Origin: a virus
DNA: 21,922 nucleotides
Direction: 5' to 3' (one strand)
IMG/VR virus record: IMGVR_UViG_3300009194_000054
Location: 1-21,922 of that record
Translations under genes and position numbers: made by a program
In this document: positions 15,601-21,922 of the stretch, in pieces
Position numbering within the stretch: the stretch's first letter is position 1
Layout: each line of letters opens with the position of its first letter
The notes under the pieces: model-generated
What the model was told of the DNA's origin: nothing
The model's database searches: none
Seen by the model: the letters and a program-made list of their open reading frames with translations, nothing else

Positions 15601-17092
15601 TAAGATTGACTCTCTTTCCGCTGATCCGGTAGCAGGCACTAGGGGCATCGTCTTTGACGCTTACCTAGGTTTAGGTGCTATTGACCAACTGTACGTACAG
15701 GCGTCCCAAATCTCTAACATCGTAGCTATGGCGAATAAGACTGTTGGTGTACAGGCCGCTAGTGTAGCCCCCTACTTCAGACTTACTGTGGCTAACGGAC
15801 ACAAGGCTCCTAGCGAGGTAATGGCAAGGCTCTCTAGCGGTGTACTCGGAATTACCCCAGAACAATTCCTGACTATGATTGAAACTTGGAAGAAGTCTGG
15901 TAAGGGTTACGTCCAAGGTTCTATCGCAGACCTAGGTTCTGACTCTGCTGGTAAGGTAGGCTTCCGTAAGGTCAGAGAGATTGGTCGTATTCCGTATACT
16001 GAGGGAGAAACCCTATCTCGTATTACAGCACACGTAGCAGCCTCGTTGGAGTATATCCAGAAGTTTGGCCCTAAAGCAGACCTATTAAGCCAACACGGCC
16101 AAAGATGGGTTACCCACCAGTCCGATATCTTTACCAATGGTATGTCCTCTTCTTCAAGGCACCCCGTCGAACAACTACCTATGATGCAGTTTATGTCGTA
16201 TTCTATGCGTATGACTGAATGGTACCTTAGTGGTATTGCTGGCGGTAAAGGAGTCCTTAATGGAAAGCAGAAGGCTAAACTACTCACCTTTCAGCTTGGC
16301 CTATACGGTGCTGCTGCCCTACCATTTGCCGGGTACTACCTTGATTGGTATAACTTCCAGCATGGTACCGAGCTTTCTGAGGCGGATTACTACCAAGTAA
16401 GACATGGCCTAGTCGATAGCTTTATTAGGTGGACTACTGGTGTTGAGTCTGAGCTAGGCCGTAGACTTGCTTGGGGTGAAGGTGTGTTTAACACCATCCA
16501 AGATATCCAAGGTAACAGTCCTTTGGAGACTGCTCTCGGCCCCTCCTATAGCTTTGGTAAGACTGTCCTAGAGTCCACCTCTAAGCTTTTGTGGAACATG
16601 AAGGTCGGTGGAACCGATATGCTTGCTGAAGACGCTTTGGATGTTCTTAGGTCTATCAAATCTGTTAACCTAGGCTACAACGCCTATATGGCTATGCGAT
16701 ATGGTATCTACCAAACCAGACGAGGGGATGTCATTAGTGATAAGCTTACTGACGCTGACGCTGTTGCTATTGCTCTTGGTGTACCTCTAGGTGAGATTAA
16801 TAAGGTGTGGCGTAATATCGAGATGACTAAAGCTGATAAAGGCCACTATCAAGACATCGCTAAAAGAGTTTCAGGTATCTGGCAAGACCTTTACGACGAA
16901 CGTAGGCGTAATGGTACTGGTACTGATAGAGAGCGTAAGCTTATCTCTGCTTTAGAGACTGTCTACGCTATCTATACACCGTATGAAATTCAGCAGTTTG
17001 AGAGATACGTGGATAAGAGTCCTATCACGATGAATGAAGAACTAATGATTGAAATCTTGAAAAGAGAAGCTGCTAAAGGAGTCTCTGAATAA
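12638..17092 (+). CDS. Large internal virion (ejection) protein, 1484 residues
   Basis: This is the largest gene of the window. It would be packed inside the capsid and ejected into the host ahead of the DNA to form part of the conduit across the envelope. The N-terminal 100 residues are helical. A long charged middle follows, with elements such as SGFMVRKA (about 450) and a second similar beta module near 700-740 (MGYNVGGSRLYAPNRTNFIVKQ). The C-terminal third is helical, with MMQFMSYSMRMTEWYL near 1183 and a hydrophobic stretch LLTFQLGLYGAAALPFAGYYL near 1215-1237, as in large podovirus ejection proteins (T7 gp16 type). No lytic transglycosylase motif is seen in it; that activity sits in the next gene. 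No RNA polymerase motifs were noticed. Both ends are joined to neighbours by TAATG overlaps. Confidence 0.82.
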   Translation: MSIFKAKKEQPVNTIFKLPVDNATWDKGLLRSEYVKDSASVLYPLVAKSDPTEVQAFLDAGIMGPLQARAEAATAEKRNDIYTEVIETSALSEKSPEQALAELETLREDNPFLKAYVSPAVLAALKQSDNPTARRAAQGKLSNILIAAEILNNKLSESSTNWTDSTQFTRDFKDAIPGGNLFLGDAGGDFIDAMLSDLPIVSAFNVSRRKELSDKFIQLLDSNEDPSVLSKEFQAIVDEAADMGFLTDANRFYMGDFIDLTLDQGKGSALATQEAFAGLDILLSAGALADAGKLIALARGGVEDTSAALMKGVLKDNPAGAIDPAYWRESLSTVGRTGPRSPVESAAVKNVEIELQARKEALDIRLASGSSIDDELFDALEAKMTVEAKKRAAESGNLRYIDSDLIKDEFDNISLDEFYGTTKGRAFTSQKAAQIYADQILGEVVPVADGSGFMVRKATNVPTGIYSQGATPNNIIDDLALYSPLNTDELGKGFFAHFGSPLSQTDWSNNAVLKQGEFARSKALEVIGRDVEKQLKIVGKDGKAAVEKVFSELRDGSSASMREAPTVAVFEDMFLKANGRKATDAEKDLYRMVLSWNDTDWFLSADMHFKRAVERGIEIIIPQDGIEVGAVKITNVESGRLVWDIDTKAYVAADTLSADRKLYRLVEPMEFDGKLHDLVASAIPKTRALKHTDVMGYNVGGSRLYAPNRTNFIVKQETEVALADGTVRKGTPRTLMVTKTEKEALKAETEINTVLKALHAKVDPKAFHNADEYIRTVTTKHNDSDLNDLIARNSGWNTDVHSIENLVEWATENNVDLRKTTQFVSDGQPLLKGDDMVGDITFKDIAVSPGPLKMGDFRKDQVLKGYGGQKVPTIAPFEAINHSLMSSVASQTELAYSTRATMRLFRTALEKNLIPADNIAMIRNMPVRQKLRNMVIDTGTSDGKKLELERKKILSRLAKQRGLDNFYHKAREGLANVLWDKGWKETANKIDSLSADPVAGTRGIVFDAYLGLGAIDQLYVQASQISNIVAMANKTVGVQAASVAPYFRLTVANGHKAPSEVMARLSSGVLGITPEQFLTMIETWKKSGKGYVQGSIADLGSDSAGKVGFRKVREIGRIPYTEGETLSRITAHVAASLEYIQKFGPKADLLSQHGQRWVTHQSDIFTNGMSSSSRHPVEQLPMMQFMSYSMRMTEWYLSGIAGGKGVLNGKQKAKLLTFQLGLYGAAALPFAGYYLDWYNFQHGTELSEADYYQVRHGLVDSFIRWTTGVESELGRRLAWGEGVFNTIQDIQGNSPLETALGPSYSFGKTVLESTSKLLWNMKVGGTDMLAEDALDVLRSIKSVNLGYNAYMAMRYGIYQTRRGDVISDKLTDADAVAIALGVPLGEINKVWRNIEMTKADKGHYQDIAKRVSGIWQDLYDERRRNGTGTDRERKLISALETVYAIYTPYEIQQFERYVDKSPITMNEELMIEILKREAAKGVSE

Positions 17093-19485
17093 TGGTATTC
17101 GCACCTAAACTAGAGGCTGGTGTCGCCTATAGCCAACCAGTACAAACTCCCAGCGCTATGGGAGCCTTAGCCAGTCTGTTCAACTTTGGGGCTGATACTC
17201 TCATCGAGTCTGCAAAGAACGCCCCTAAACCCACTGAAGGTGATAAGTTTGACGTTGCTATTGGTGAGTTTGTAAACAGCAAGGGTGGGGCCTTCTCTTG
17301 GGATAAGCGTTCGGCTAGAGAGTTTATCTTCCAGAACCCTCAGTTTGCTAACGAGATGAAATCCTACCTAGAGGGTACTGGTGTATTCGACACCCCTCAG
17401 GCTATAGCTGAAGATGCCTCCATGAAAATCTTCGAGACCCCGGAGGGGCAGCTTGCCGTAGCTACTGCGTCTAGTATGGAGCCGGAAGAACAACAAGCCT
17501 ACCTATCTCAGTTTGCGACTACGTACGCACAACAGAATGCTGAACTAGCGAAGCTCCAGAGAGAAGCTGCCACACTAGAGGCTGCTGGCACACTGGACGC
17601 TAAGAGGTGGGACGCCCTTAAGCCAGTGTCTAAAGATACGGTGGATAGTACCGTCTCCACTGTGCTGGCCCCTATTGTGCAAGATGTCATGAATGGTAAT
17701 AGTGTCTCTGTTCCAGAAGAGCTAAAGCAGCTGCTAGGTATTCGTTACGATACTGTAGACATGAATAACCTACCCGCTGTACTAGCCGATACTAAAACAT
17801 TTCTTAGTAAACAGGCCAGAGGGGCTTATGTCAATAACTTCGGTGAAGACATCCTTCCTAGTGAGGAGTGGAATAAAGAAGTCTTTGGCTCCATCGACGG
17901 TCTTATCGAAGTTGGTAAGTCTATTGACAGCCCACAAGAGCGTGCTGCCGCTATGCAGGCGATCATTGAGTCTAAGGCTTTTATGCAGTTGGATGAGGCT
18001 GGTGTGGCAGTCACTCTAGAAATCATCAAGAGCCTACCAGAGCAATCCGCTGCTGAACTACTGGCCTTGCCGACACTCTATGGCCCTCTTAAGGAAATCC
18101 TAGCTAATGGCGGCACTCTGTTCTCCTCCAAGGAGATTGCTACTAATGCCGCTGGTCTGTCTATAAAAGAAGCCAAGGATGTCGCTACCGACACTATTCA
18201 GATTATCGACAAGGGCATAACCCCAGAGTTCTTTACTGCTTTCAAAGAGTCCGCTAAACGGTCTGGCTACAATGTAGTAGATAGTAATAGTTTCAAATCT
18301 ATTATCGGTAACAACATTGAAGAGATTAAGAGGCTGTCTACTTCTAACCCTGAGTTCAGGGCTGAGATGGCCGACTTCCTTAACTCAGATATCCAACAGA
18401 CTATCTCTGTTATTAACAGCAATCTAATTGCTGGTGTGTCTATTCAATTCGATGGTAAGCAGTTTGTTGTGGTTCCTGAGAAGGGAACCCTTGCGGAGCA
18501 AAAGTGGAATGACCCGTACAGACCTTATAAGCAGACCGCTGAGAACCAGCTACCTGATGGTCTTAACCTAGCTGCTCTCAATGAGAAGCTTGGTGCTCTA
18601 GGGCTTCTTGGTGATGTTGGTAAGGAAGTCCGAGAGTCTATCGGTATCTTGAATCAGACAGAATCTAAAACCGACACCCGTAAGGCCACCTCTAGTGGTG
18701 GTAGGGCTAGAGGTAGGAATAGTGGTAAAGGTACAGTAGATATCGGAGCTTCACTGGGTATTGATTTTGAGGCCTACGAGACTGAGGCTGGCCTGCCATT
18801 AGGATACCTCAACAAGCTTGCTATGATTGAGTCTGGTGGTAACCCTAGCGCCCAGAACTCTAGTAGCAGTGCTGGTGGCTTGTTCCAACAGATTGACTCT
18901 AACGCCGATGCCTACGGTGTGGTGGACAGGCTTGACCCGGTGCAGTCTACTGAAGGTGCTGTAGCCTTTGCTGTAGATAATATGGCTTACCTTACTAAAG
19001 TACTGGGTAGGACACCTACTGGTGGGGAACTCTATCTAGCACATCAACAAGGACCCGGTGGGGCAGCCAAACTTCTAGCCAATCCTGACGCCAAGGCTGT
19101 GGATATTGTTGGTATGGACGCTATCAACCTAAATGGTGGTAACGCCGAGATGACTGCCGGTGAGTTCGCCAACATCTGGATCAGTAAGTATAATGGTTCT
19201 AGAGGTGAGGTCGTAGGAAGCCCGGATAGGCCCGTAGAACTTCAGGTGGATACTGGTGCTGAGGGGATACCCACCACGCCTAATGCCGCTTCTAGGGCCA
19301 ACACAGACGCTCTAAAGGGCAACGTAATCAGCTACGATAGCCCTGAGGTTCAGGAGCTTATCGAGATGTCCCAGAGTGCTCCTCAGGAAGTTGTTAAGAT
19401 GGCTAAGGAGCTTCTATCTGGTAAGCCTATTGATCCTCAAGTTAAAGCCCTTATTGAAGCTCTAGTCAGAATCGGAGAGAAATAA
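17092..19485 (+). CDS. Internal virion protein with lytic transglycosylase domain, 797 residues
   Basis: This ejection protein would locally cut peptidoglycan so that DNA can pass. Residues 1-520 are helical, Ala/Glu-rich and without a family I can name. A Gly/Arg/Ser-rich linker lies at about 528-548. The SLT-type transglycosylase domain spans about 556-705, with catalytic Glu580 in AMIESGGNP, the serine/glycine-rich SSSSAGGLFQQI at 590-601, and LYLAHQQGPGG at 647-657 (the family's L-A-Y-N-x-G-P-G region). A C-terminal helical tail follows. In T7 the SLT domain is at the N-terminus of the largest ejection protein; here it is near the C-terminus of the second one. The start overlaps the previous stop (TAATG) with AAAGGAG upstream. 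Confidence 0.88.
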   Translation: MVFAPKLEAGVAYSQPVQTPSAMGALASLFNFGADTLIESAKNAPKPTEGDKFDVAIGEFVNSKGGAFSWDKRSAREFIFQNPQFANEMKSYLEGTGVFDTPQAIAEDASMKIFETPEGQLAVATASSMEPEEQQAYLSQFATTYAQQNAELAKLQREAATLEAAGTLDAKRWDALKPVSKDTVDSTVSTVLAPIVQDVMNGNSVSVPEELKQLLGIRYDTVDMNNLPAVLADTKTFLSKQARGAYVNNFGEDILPSEEWNKEVFGSIDGLIEVGKSIDSPQERAAAMQAIIESKAFMQLDEAGVAVTLEIIKSLPEQSAAELLALPTLYGPLKEILANGGTLFSSKEIATNAAGLSIKEAKDVATDTIQIIDKGITPEFFTAFKESAKRSGYNVVDSNSFKSIIGNNIEEIKRLSTSNPEFRAEMADFLNSDIQQTISVINSNLIAGVSIQFDGKQFVVVPEKGTLAEQKWNDPYRPYKQTAENQLPDGLNLAALNEKLGALGLLGDVGKEVRESIGILNQTESKTDTRKATSSGGRARGRNSGKGTVDIGASLGIDFEAYETEAGLPLGYLNKLAMIESGGNPSAQNSSSSAGGLFQQIDSNADAYGVVDRLDPVQSTEGAVAFAVDNMAYLTKVLGRTPTGGELYLAHQQGPGGAAKLLANPDAKAVDIVGMDAINLNGGNAEMTAGEFANIWISKYNGSRGEVVGSPDRPVELQVDTGAEGIPTTPNAASRANTDALKGNVISYDSPEVQELIEMSQSAPQEVVKMAKELLSGKPIDPQVKALIEALVRIGEK

Positions 19486-19979
19486 TGAACTGGAAGAAGG
19501 AAGGCACCAAGGCTGTAGATGCTACTAACAAGTCCGCCACTAAGTTCGGTAACATTGACCCGATTAAGAGACATGAAGGTCTGGTCCTTAAGGCTTACAT
19601 GCCTACCCCTAATGACAAATGGACTATCGGATATGGTCATACTAAAACCGCCAAGAAAGGTATGGTTATTACTGAGGACCAAGCAGAAGCCCTTCTTCGT
19701 TCTGATCTAAGTTGGGTTGAGGACTGTATAAGCAGACTGGTTAAGACACCTCTTACACAGAACCAGTATGACGCGGTAGGTAGCCTAATCTTCAATATTG
19801 GTGAGGGTAACTTCTCTAAGTCCTCTGTCTTAAAAAGACTAAATGCCCAAGATTATCGTGGTGCTGCTGACGCCTTCCTTATGTGGAATAAGCAACGAAA
19901 TAGAACTACCGGGCAATTAGAGGTCCTCAAGGGTCTGACCAGACGTAGGGAGGAGGAGCGTAAGCTCTTCTTGAATTAA
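19485..19979 (+). CDS. Endolysin, lysozyme family (GH24)
   Basis: This is a muramidase that cleaves the MurNAc-GlcNAc bond of peptidoglycan at the end of infection. The 164 residues match T4/P22-type lysozymes. Catalytic Glu31 is in RHEGLVLKAY, followed by PTPNDKWTIGYGHT with Asp44 and Thr47, then LTQNQYDAVGSLIFNIG at about 89-105 (the conserved L-x-x-x-Q-x-D-A-L-x-S-x-x-F-N-x-G region) and a C-terminal RRREEERKLF. The Glu-to-Asp spacing is longer than the usual E-8-D-5-T because Pro40 stands where Asp is common, so Asp44 may serve instead. There is no signal peptide or N-terminal membrane anchor, so it should need a holin. Confidence 0.92.
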   Translation: MNWKKEGTKAVDATNKSATKFGNIDPIKRHEGLVLKAYMPTPNDKWTIGYGHTKTAKKGMVITEDQAEALLRSDLSWVEDCISRLVKTPLTQNQYDAVGSLIFNIGEGNFSKSSVLKRLNAQDYRGAADAFLMWNKQRNRTTGQLEVLKGLTRRREEERKLFLN

Positions 19980-20131
19980 TGCCAGAAGTAGTTAAAGACG
20001 ACCTTATCAACAGACTTATGGCTGGCGCTGTTATTGGACTACTTACTTGGAATATCTACACCACCCAGCAACTTACTATTGATATCGCAGTGCTGAAAGA
20101 GAAGATTGAGCGATTGGAGGAAAAGCTATAA
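19979..20131 (+). CDS. Small membrane protein, holin candidate 1, 50 residues
   Basis: The gene starts on the last base of the endolysin stop codon (TAATG) and ends in another TAATG junction. It encodes a short cytoplasmic N-terminus, one membrane segment at about 12-28 (LMAGAVIGLLTWNIYTT) and a charged coiled-coil tail (VLKEKIERLEEKL). A single-span protein of this size next to lysozyme could be a holin, an antiholin or a partner of the next gene. No specific family is recognised. Confidence 0.65.
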   Translation: MPEVVKDDLINRLMAGAVIGLLTWNIYTTQQLTIDIAVLKEKIERLEEKL

Positions 20132-20322
20132 TGAAGACTCTTAACTATTTACTTGACTTCCTGTTGTTTATCGTTCCTATGTTAGAGCTAACCGAACTGG
20201 TGGCGGTTGTTCCTGTAGAGTATCTGCCTTGGTATATGTTGGCTACCGTAGTTCTACGAAGAGTTATCAGAACTCTAGAGGAGAAATTGAAAAGGAGTGC
20301 AGAGGGTGAAGTGGGTAAATAA
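20131..20322 (+). CDS. Small membrane protein, holin candidate 2, 63 residues
   Basis: Two hydrophobic segments are visible, about 6-28 (LLDFLLFIVPMLELTELVAVV) and 31-46 (YLPWYMLATVVLRRVI), followed by a positively charged tail (EEKLKRSAEGEVGK). Two membrane spans plus a basic C-terminus fit class II holins, which would make this the better holin candidate. GGAGG lies about 10 bases before the ATG. The 3' end overlaps the i-spanin gene by 17 bases. Confidence 0.7.
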   Translation: MKTLNYLLDFLLFIVPMLELTELVAVVPVEYLPWYMLATVVLRRVIRTLEEKLKRSAEGEVGK

Positions 20323-20554
20323 ATGTCTGAACCTTGTCTTGTCTCAAACGTGGCTCCTTGTGGCTGGTGCCTTTGGTGTGTTAGTGCTCGTCGTCAAGCT
20401 GATGGGGAGAAGGATCACCTCTTTGAAGACACAGACCAAGACCTTAGAGACAGAAGTGAAGAGAGCAGAGAGGATTCAAAATGTCGAGACTACTACTACT
20501 AGGGGTGATGCTATCGAGCGGTTGCGTAGCAACGGGGACCTCAGACAGGATTAA
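20306..20554 (+). CDS. Rz-like i-spanin, 82 residues
   Basis: This is the inner-membrane spanin subunit that would join with an outer-membrane lipoprotein to fuse the two membranes at lysis. The start is set at GTG 20306, 8 bases after GGAG; an in-frame GTG at 20297 overlaps that ribosome site itself. One N-terminal membrane segment lies at about 14-34 (TWLLVAGAFGVLVLVVKLMG), followed by a periplasmic coiled-coil-like region (36-62) and a short charged tail. It is short for an Rz (often 100-150). The second half of the gene contains the start of the o-spanin in another frame, the classic overlapped Rz/Rz1 arrangement. Confidence 0.8.
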   Translation: MKWVNKCLNLVLSQTWLLVAGAFGVLVLVVKLMGRRITSLKTQTKTLETEVKRAERIQNVETTTTRGDAIERLRSNGDLRQD

Positions 20555-20660
20555 CCTTTGTAACGATTTGCCAACTGTATCCGAGAAGGATACGGACCAA
20601 ACTATTATTGAGGTAGACAACTTTAACGCTAAGTATAGGGCTGGTTACTGTGCCGAGTAG
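20481..20660 (+). CDS. Rz1-like o-spanin lipoprotein, 59 residues
   Basis: This is the outer-membrane spanin subunit. It begins at ATG 20481 inside the i-spanin gene in another frame (74-base overlap) and ends just past it. The signal sequence is MSRLLLLGVMLSSGC, with the lipid-attachment Cys15. The -3 residue is Ser rather than the usual Leu, so the lipobox is slightly unusual. The mature part is about 45 residues with LCNDLPTV, then DTDQTIIEVDNFNAKYRAGYC, a pattern (D-T-x-x-T then N-x-K-Y and a final Cys) seen in small phage Rz1-like lipoproteins. Context beside lysozyme, holin candidates and i-spanin makes the call firm. Confidence 0.8.
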   Translation: MSRLLLLGVMLSSGCVATGTSDRINLCNDLPTVSEKDTDQTIIEVDNFNAKYRAGYCAE

Positions 20661-20913
20661 TAAGAACTATGTCAGAGATTATAAGAGGGAGTACAAGGTC
20701 TCTCATTCCTCTCCTGAGGAGAAGAAGAAGCGTGCTTCCCGTAATGCTGCTAGAGCTAAAATGGAGAGGGTCGGTAAGGTTAGTAAGGGTGACGGCAAGG
20801 ATGTTGACCATAAAAACACCAATGCCAACGACAACTCACCCGGAAATCTTAGAGTAAGAAGCGCCTCTTCTAATAGAAGCTTCGCTAGAAACAAGAAGGC
20901 TGGTAAGAAGTAA
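20650..20913 (+). CDS. HNH endonuclease, 87 residues
   Basis: This is a small DNA-cutting protein of the HNH family. It starts with GTG at 20650, overlapping the o-spanin by 11 bases. The N-terminal half is very basic with a Lys/Arg-rich helix (KKKRASRNAARAKMER). The HNH core is at 51-80: DVDHKN with His54, DNSPGNLRVRS with Asn66, and SNRSFAR with Asn75. All expected core residues are visible. It lacks a DNA-recognition domain, so it is either a free-standing homing-type nuclease or a packaging/replication helper. The gene is not inserted within another gene and does not disrupt the lysis cassette. Confidence 0.85.
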   Translation: MPSSKNYVRDYKREYKVSHSSPEEKKKRASRNAARAKMERVGKVSKGDGKDVDHKNTNANDNSPGNLRVRSASSNRSFARNKKAGKK

Positions 20914-21922
20914 TGGCTAAGGGTCCGAGTTTAGGTCAGATTTCCTCCCCGGTATTTAGTGTAGGCCAGTTGAATACTGCCTTCTCAAAACTTGATACCG
21001 CTTTTCAGAATACCCTGTCTAGGGACGGCAGCACTCCGAACAATATGTTGTCAGACTTAGACATGGACTCCAATAGTATCTTGAATGCAGACAGCATTCA
21101 GGGTTCTTCTGTTACTGTGGAGAACGCCACTATCGGCGGGAAACTATTCAGCGGCACTATTGAGTGGCGTAGTGATTGGCTTACGGCCACCTCTTATCTA
21201 AAGCTTGATCTTGTCAGGTCTGGAGGTAATCTTTATATCTGCCAAATTCCCCATACGTCGGGGGTGTTCATGACTGATTTGACAGACTTGAAGTGGGAAA
21301 TATTTATTGAGAACACTGAAGGACCCACCGGGCCTCCGGGCGATGATGGCCTCGGCCTCACTGACGGAGATAAGGGTGACATAACCGTATCCGGGTCGGG
21401 GTCTGTAATGACGATTGATGACGGGGTTGTCACACTCGCCAAGCAGGCCGACATGGCGACGGCTTCGGTCGTCTATCGTAAAACTGCTGGAGTAGGTGCG
21501 CCTGAAGTTCAGACACTCGCCACTCTTAAAACAGACCTTGGGTTAAGTGGAGCCAACTCGGGCGACCAGACCAGTATCGTAGGCATTACCGGTACTAAGG
21601 CTCAGTTTGATACGGCTGTTACAGATGGTGACATACTCTACGTTGGAGATGTAACTCAGTATACAGACGAGCAGGCGCAGGACGCCGTAGGGGGCATGGT
21701 TGACGCCTCCCTGACCTACGTGGATGGAACGCCACTACTACAACGGGCTGCACTTACAGGGGCGGTCACAGCTTCTGCTGGGTCTAATTCTACTGCCTTG
21801 GGCAGCTTCACCAAGGCTGAACTGACGGCGGCGGTATCTGACGGCGATCCGCTTTATGGCCCGGCTGGGTCCACCACTCAACTGCAATACAACAATGCGG
21901 GAGCCTTAGCCGGGGCATCTAG
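20913..21922 (+). CDS. Tail fibre / adhesin, N-terminal part, cut by the window edge
   Basis: The frame is open from ATG 20913 (TAATG overlap with the HNH gene) to the right edge, at least 336 residues. Residues 1-130 look like the virion-attachment part: PVFSVGQLNTAFSKLDTAF, SRDGSTPNNMLSDLDMDSNSI, then a GTIEWRSDWLTATSYLKLDLV and GGNLYICQIPHTSGVF module found in phage appendage proteins. A short collagen-like linker GPTGPPGDDG lies at 137-146. From about 150 on come repeat-type fibre modules: GDITVSG, YRKTAGVGAPEVQTLATLKTDLG, TKAQFDTAVTDGD, YTDEQAQDAVGGMVD and TQLQYNNAGA. TKAQFDTAVTDGDILYVGD (229-246) is echoed by TKAELTAAVSDGDPLYGPA (300-318). It would recognise the host surface. The receptor-binding tip is outside the window. 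Confidence 0.88.
   Translation, partial: MAKGPSLGQISSPVFSVGQLNTAFSKLDTAFQNTLSRDGSTPNNMLSDLDMDSNSILNADSIQGSSVTVENATIGGKLFSGTIEWRSDWLTATSYLKLDLVRSGGNLYICQIPHTSGVFMTDLTDLKWEIFIENTEGPTGPPGDDGLGLTDGDKGDITVSGSGSVMTIDDGVVTLAKQADMATASVVYRKTAGVGAPEVQTLATLKTDLGLSGANSGDQTSIVGITGTKAQFDTAVTDGDILYVGDVTQYTDEQAQDAVGGMVDASLTYVDGTPLLQRAALTGAVTASAGSNSTALGSFTKAELTAAVSDGDPLYGPAGSTTQLQYNNAGALAGAS

Noticed and set aside
14623-16287. Minus-strand frames of 126 and 158 codons inside the giant ejection gene
   Set aside because: They are antisense shadows of a continuous 1484-codon gene and lack start signals.
20669-20857. 62-codon frame with an ATG inside the HNH gene
   Set aside because: It is in another frame and lacks domain-like sequence. 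The frame from GTG 20650 has the complete HNH motif.

Overview
This window is a stretch of a tailed-phage genome. It holds the late half of a short-tailed (podovirus-type) phage of a Gram-negative host: packaging, capsid, neck/tail, ejection proteins, lysis genes and the start of a tail fibre, all on the + strand. The podovirus assignment rests on the gene order: terminase, portal, scaffold, capsid, tail adaptor, tail nozzle, three ejection proteins, lysozyme, spanins. No tail tape measure, sheath or baseplate genes are present. A Gram-negative host follows from the i-spanin/o-spanin pair. The layout resembles the T7-like supergroup, but no RNA polymerase gene lies in the window and no repeated T7-type promoters were seen. 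I cannot name a genus. The bead-like tail-fibre modules are of a kind I associate with alphaproteobacterial phages, but this is a weak hint.

Layout. (1) 1-811: two leftward genes of unknown function, probably the tail of an early or middle operon that continues off the left edge. (2) 812-1972: about 1.16 kb without a convincing gene, lying between the leftward and rightward units. It contains a cluster of hairpins (1060-1151), a GAAA microsatellite, three copies of a 16-bp palindrome ATAAGC-N4-GCTTAT, a longer imperfect inverted repeat, several CTTAAG-centred palindromes, and at its right end a near-consensus sigma70 promoter (TTGACA-N17-TAGAAT) pointing into the late genes. (3) 1973-5776: small and large terminase subunits and portal. 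(4) 5776-8716: a small unknown gene, scaffold, major capsid protein, and two probable capsid decoration or head-fibre proteins. (5) 8719-11876: head-tail adaptor, an unknown 113-residue protein, and tail nozzle. (6) 11863-19485: a small GNAT-like protein and three ejection proteins, the last carrying a lytic transglycosylase domain. (7) 19485-20660: endolysin, two small membrane proteins (holin candidates), an Rz-like i-spanin and an overlapping Rz1-like lipoprotein. (8) 20650-20913: HNH endonuclease. (9) 20913 to the right edge: a tail fibre or adhesin, incomplete.

How it works together. The late genes are packed with almost no spacers. Nine neighbours share the single-base stop/start overlap TAATG, which suggests a long polycistronic message read by translational coupling from the promoter near 1950. 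The terminase fills a capsid built from portal, scaffold and capsid protein. Adaptor and nozzle close the tail. The ejection proteins, one with a wall-cutting domain, would enter the next host with the DNA. Lysozyme, holin and spanins release progeny. The capsid gene and its neighbour use host-like codons (no AGA, AGG or CTA seen by eye), while the surrounding late genes use AGA and CTA freely. Genes of 50 and 59 residues and the open-ended tail fibre were found by reading the sequence directly. The main points of interest are the intergenic control region, the odd start of the small terminase gene, the arrangement of the ejection proteins and the composition change inside the tail fibre. I found no clearly new multi-gene system.
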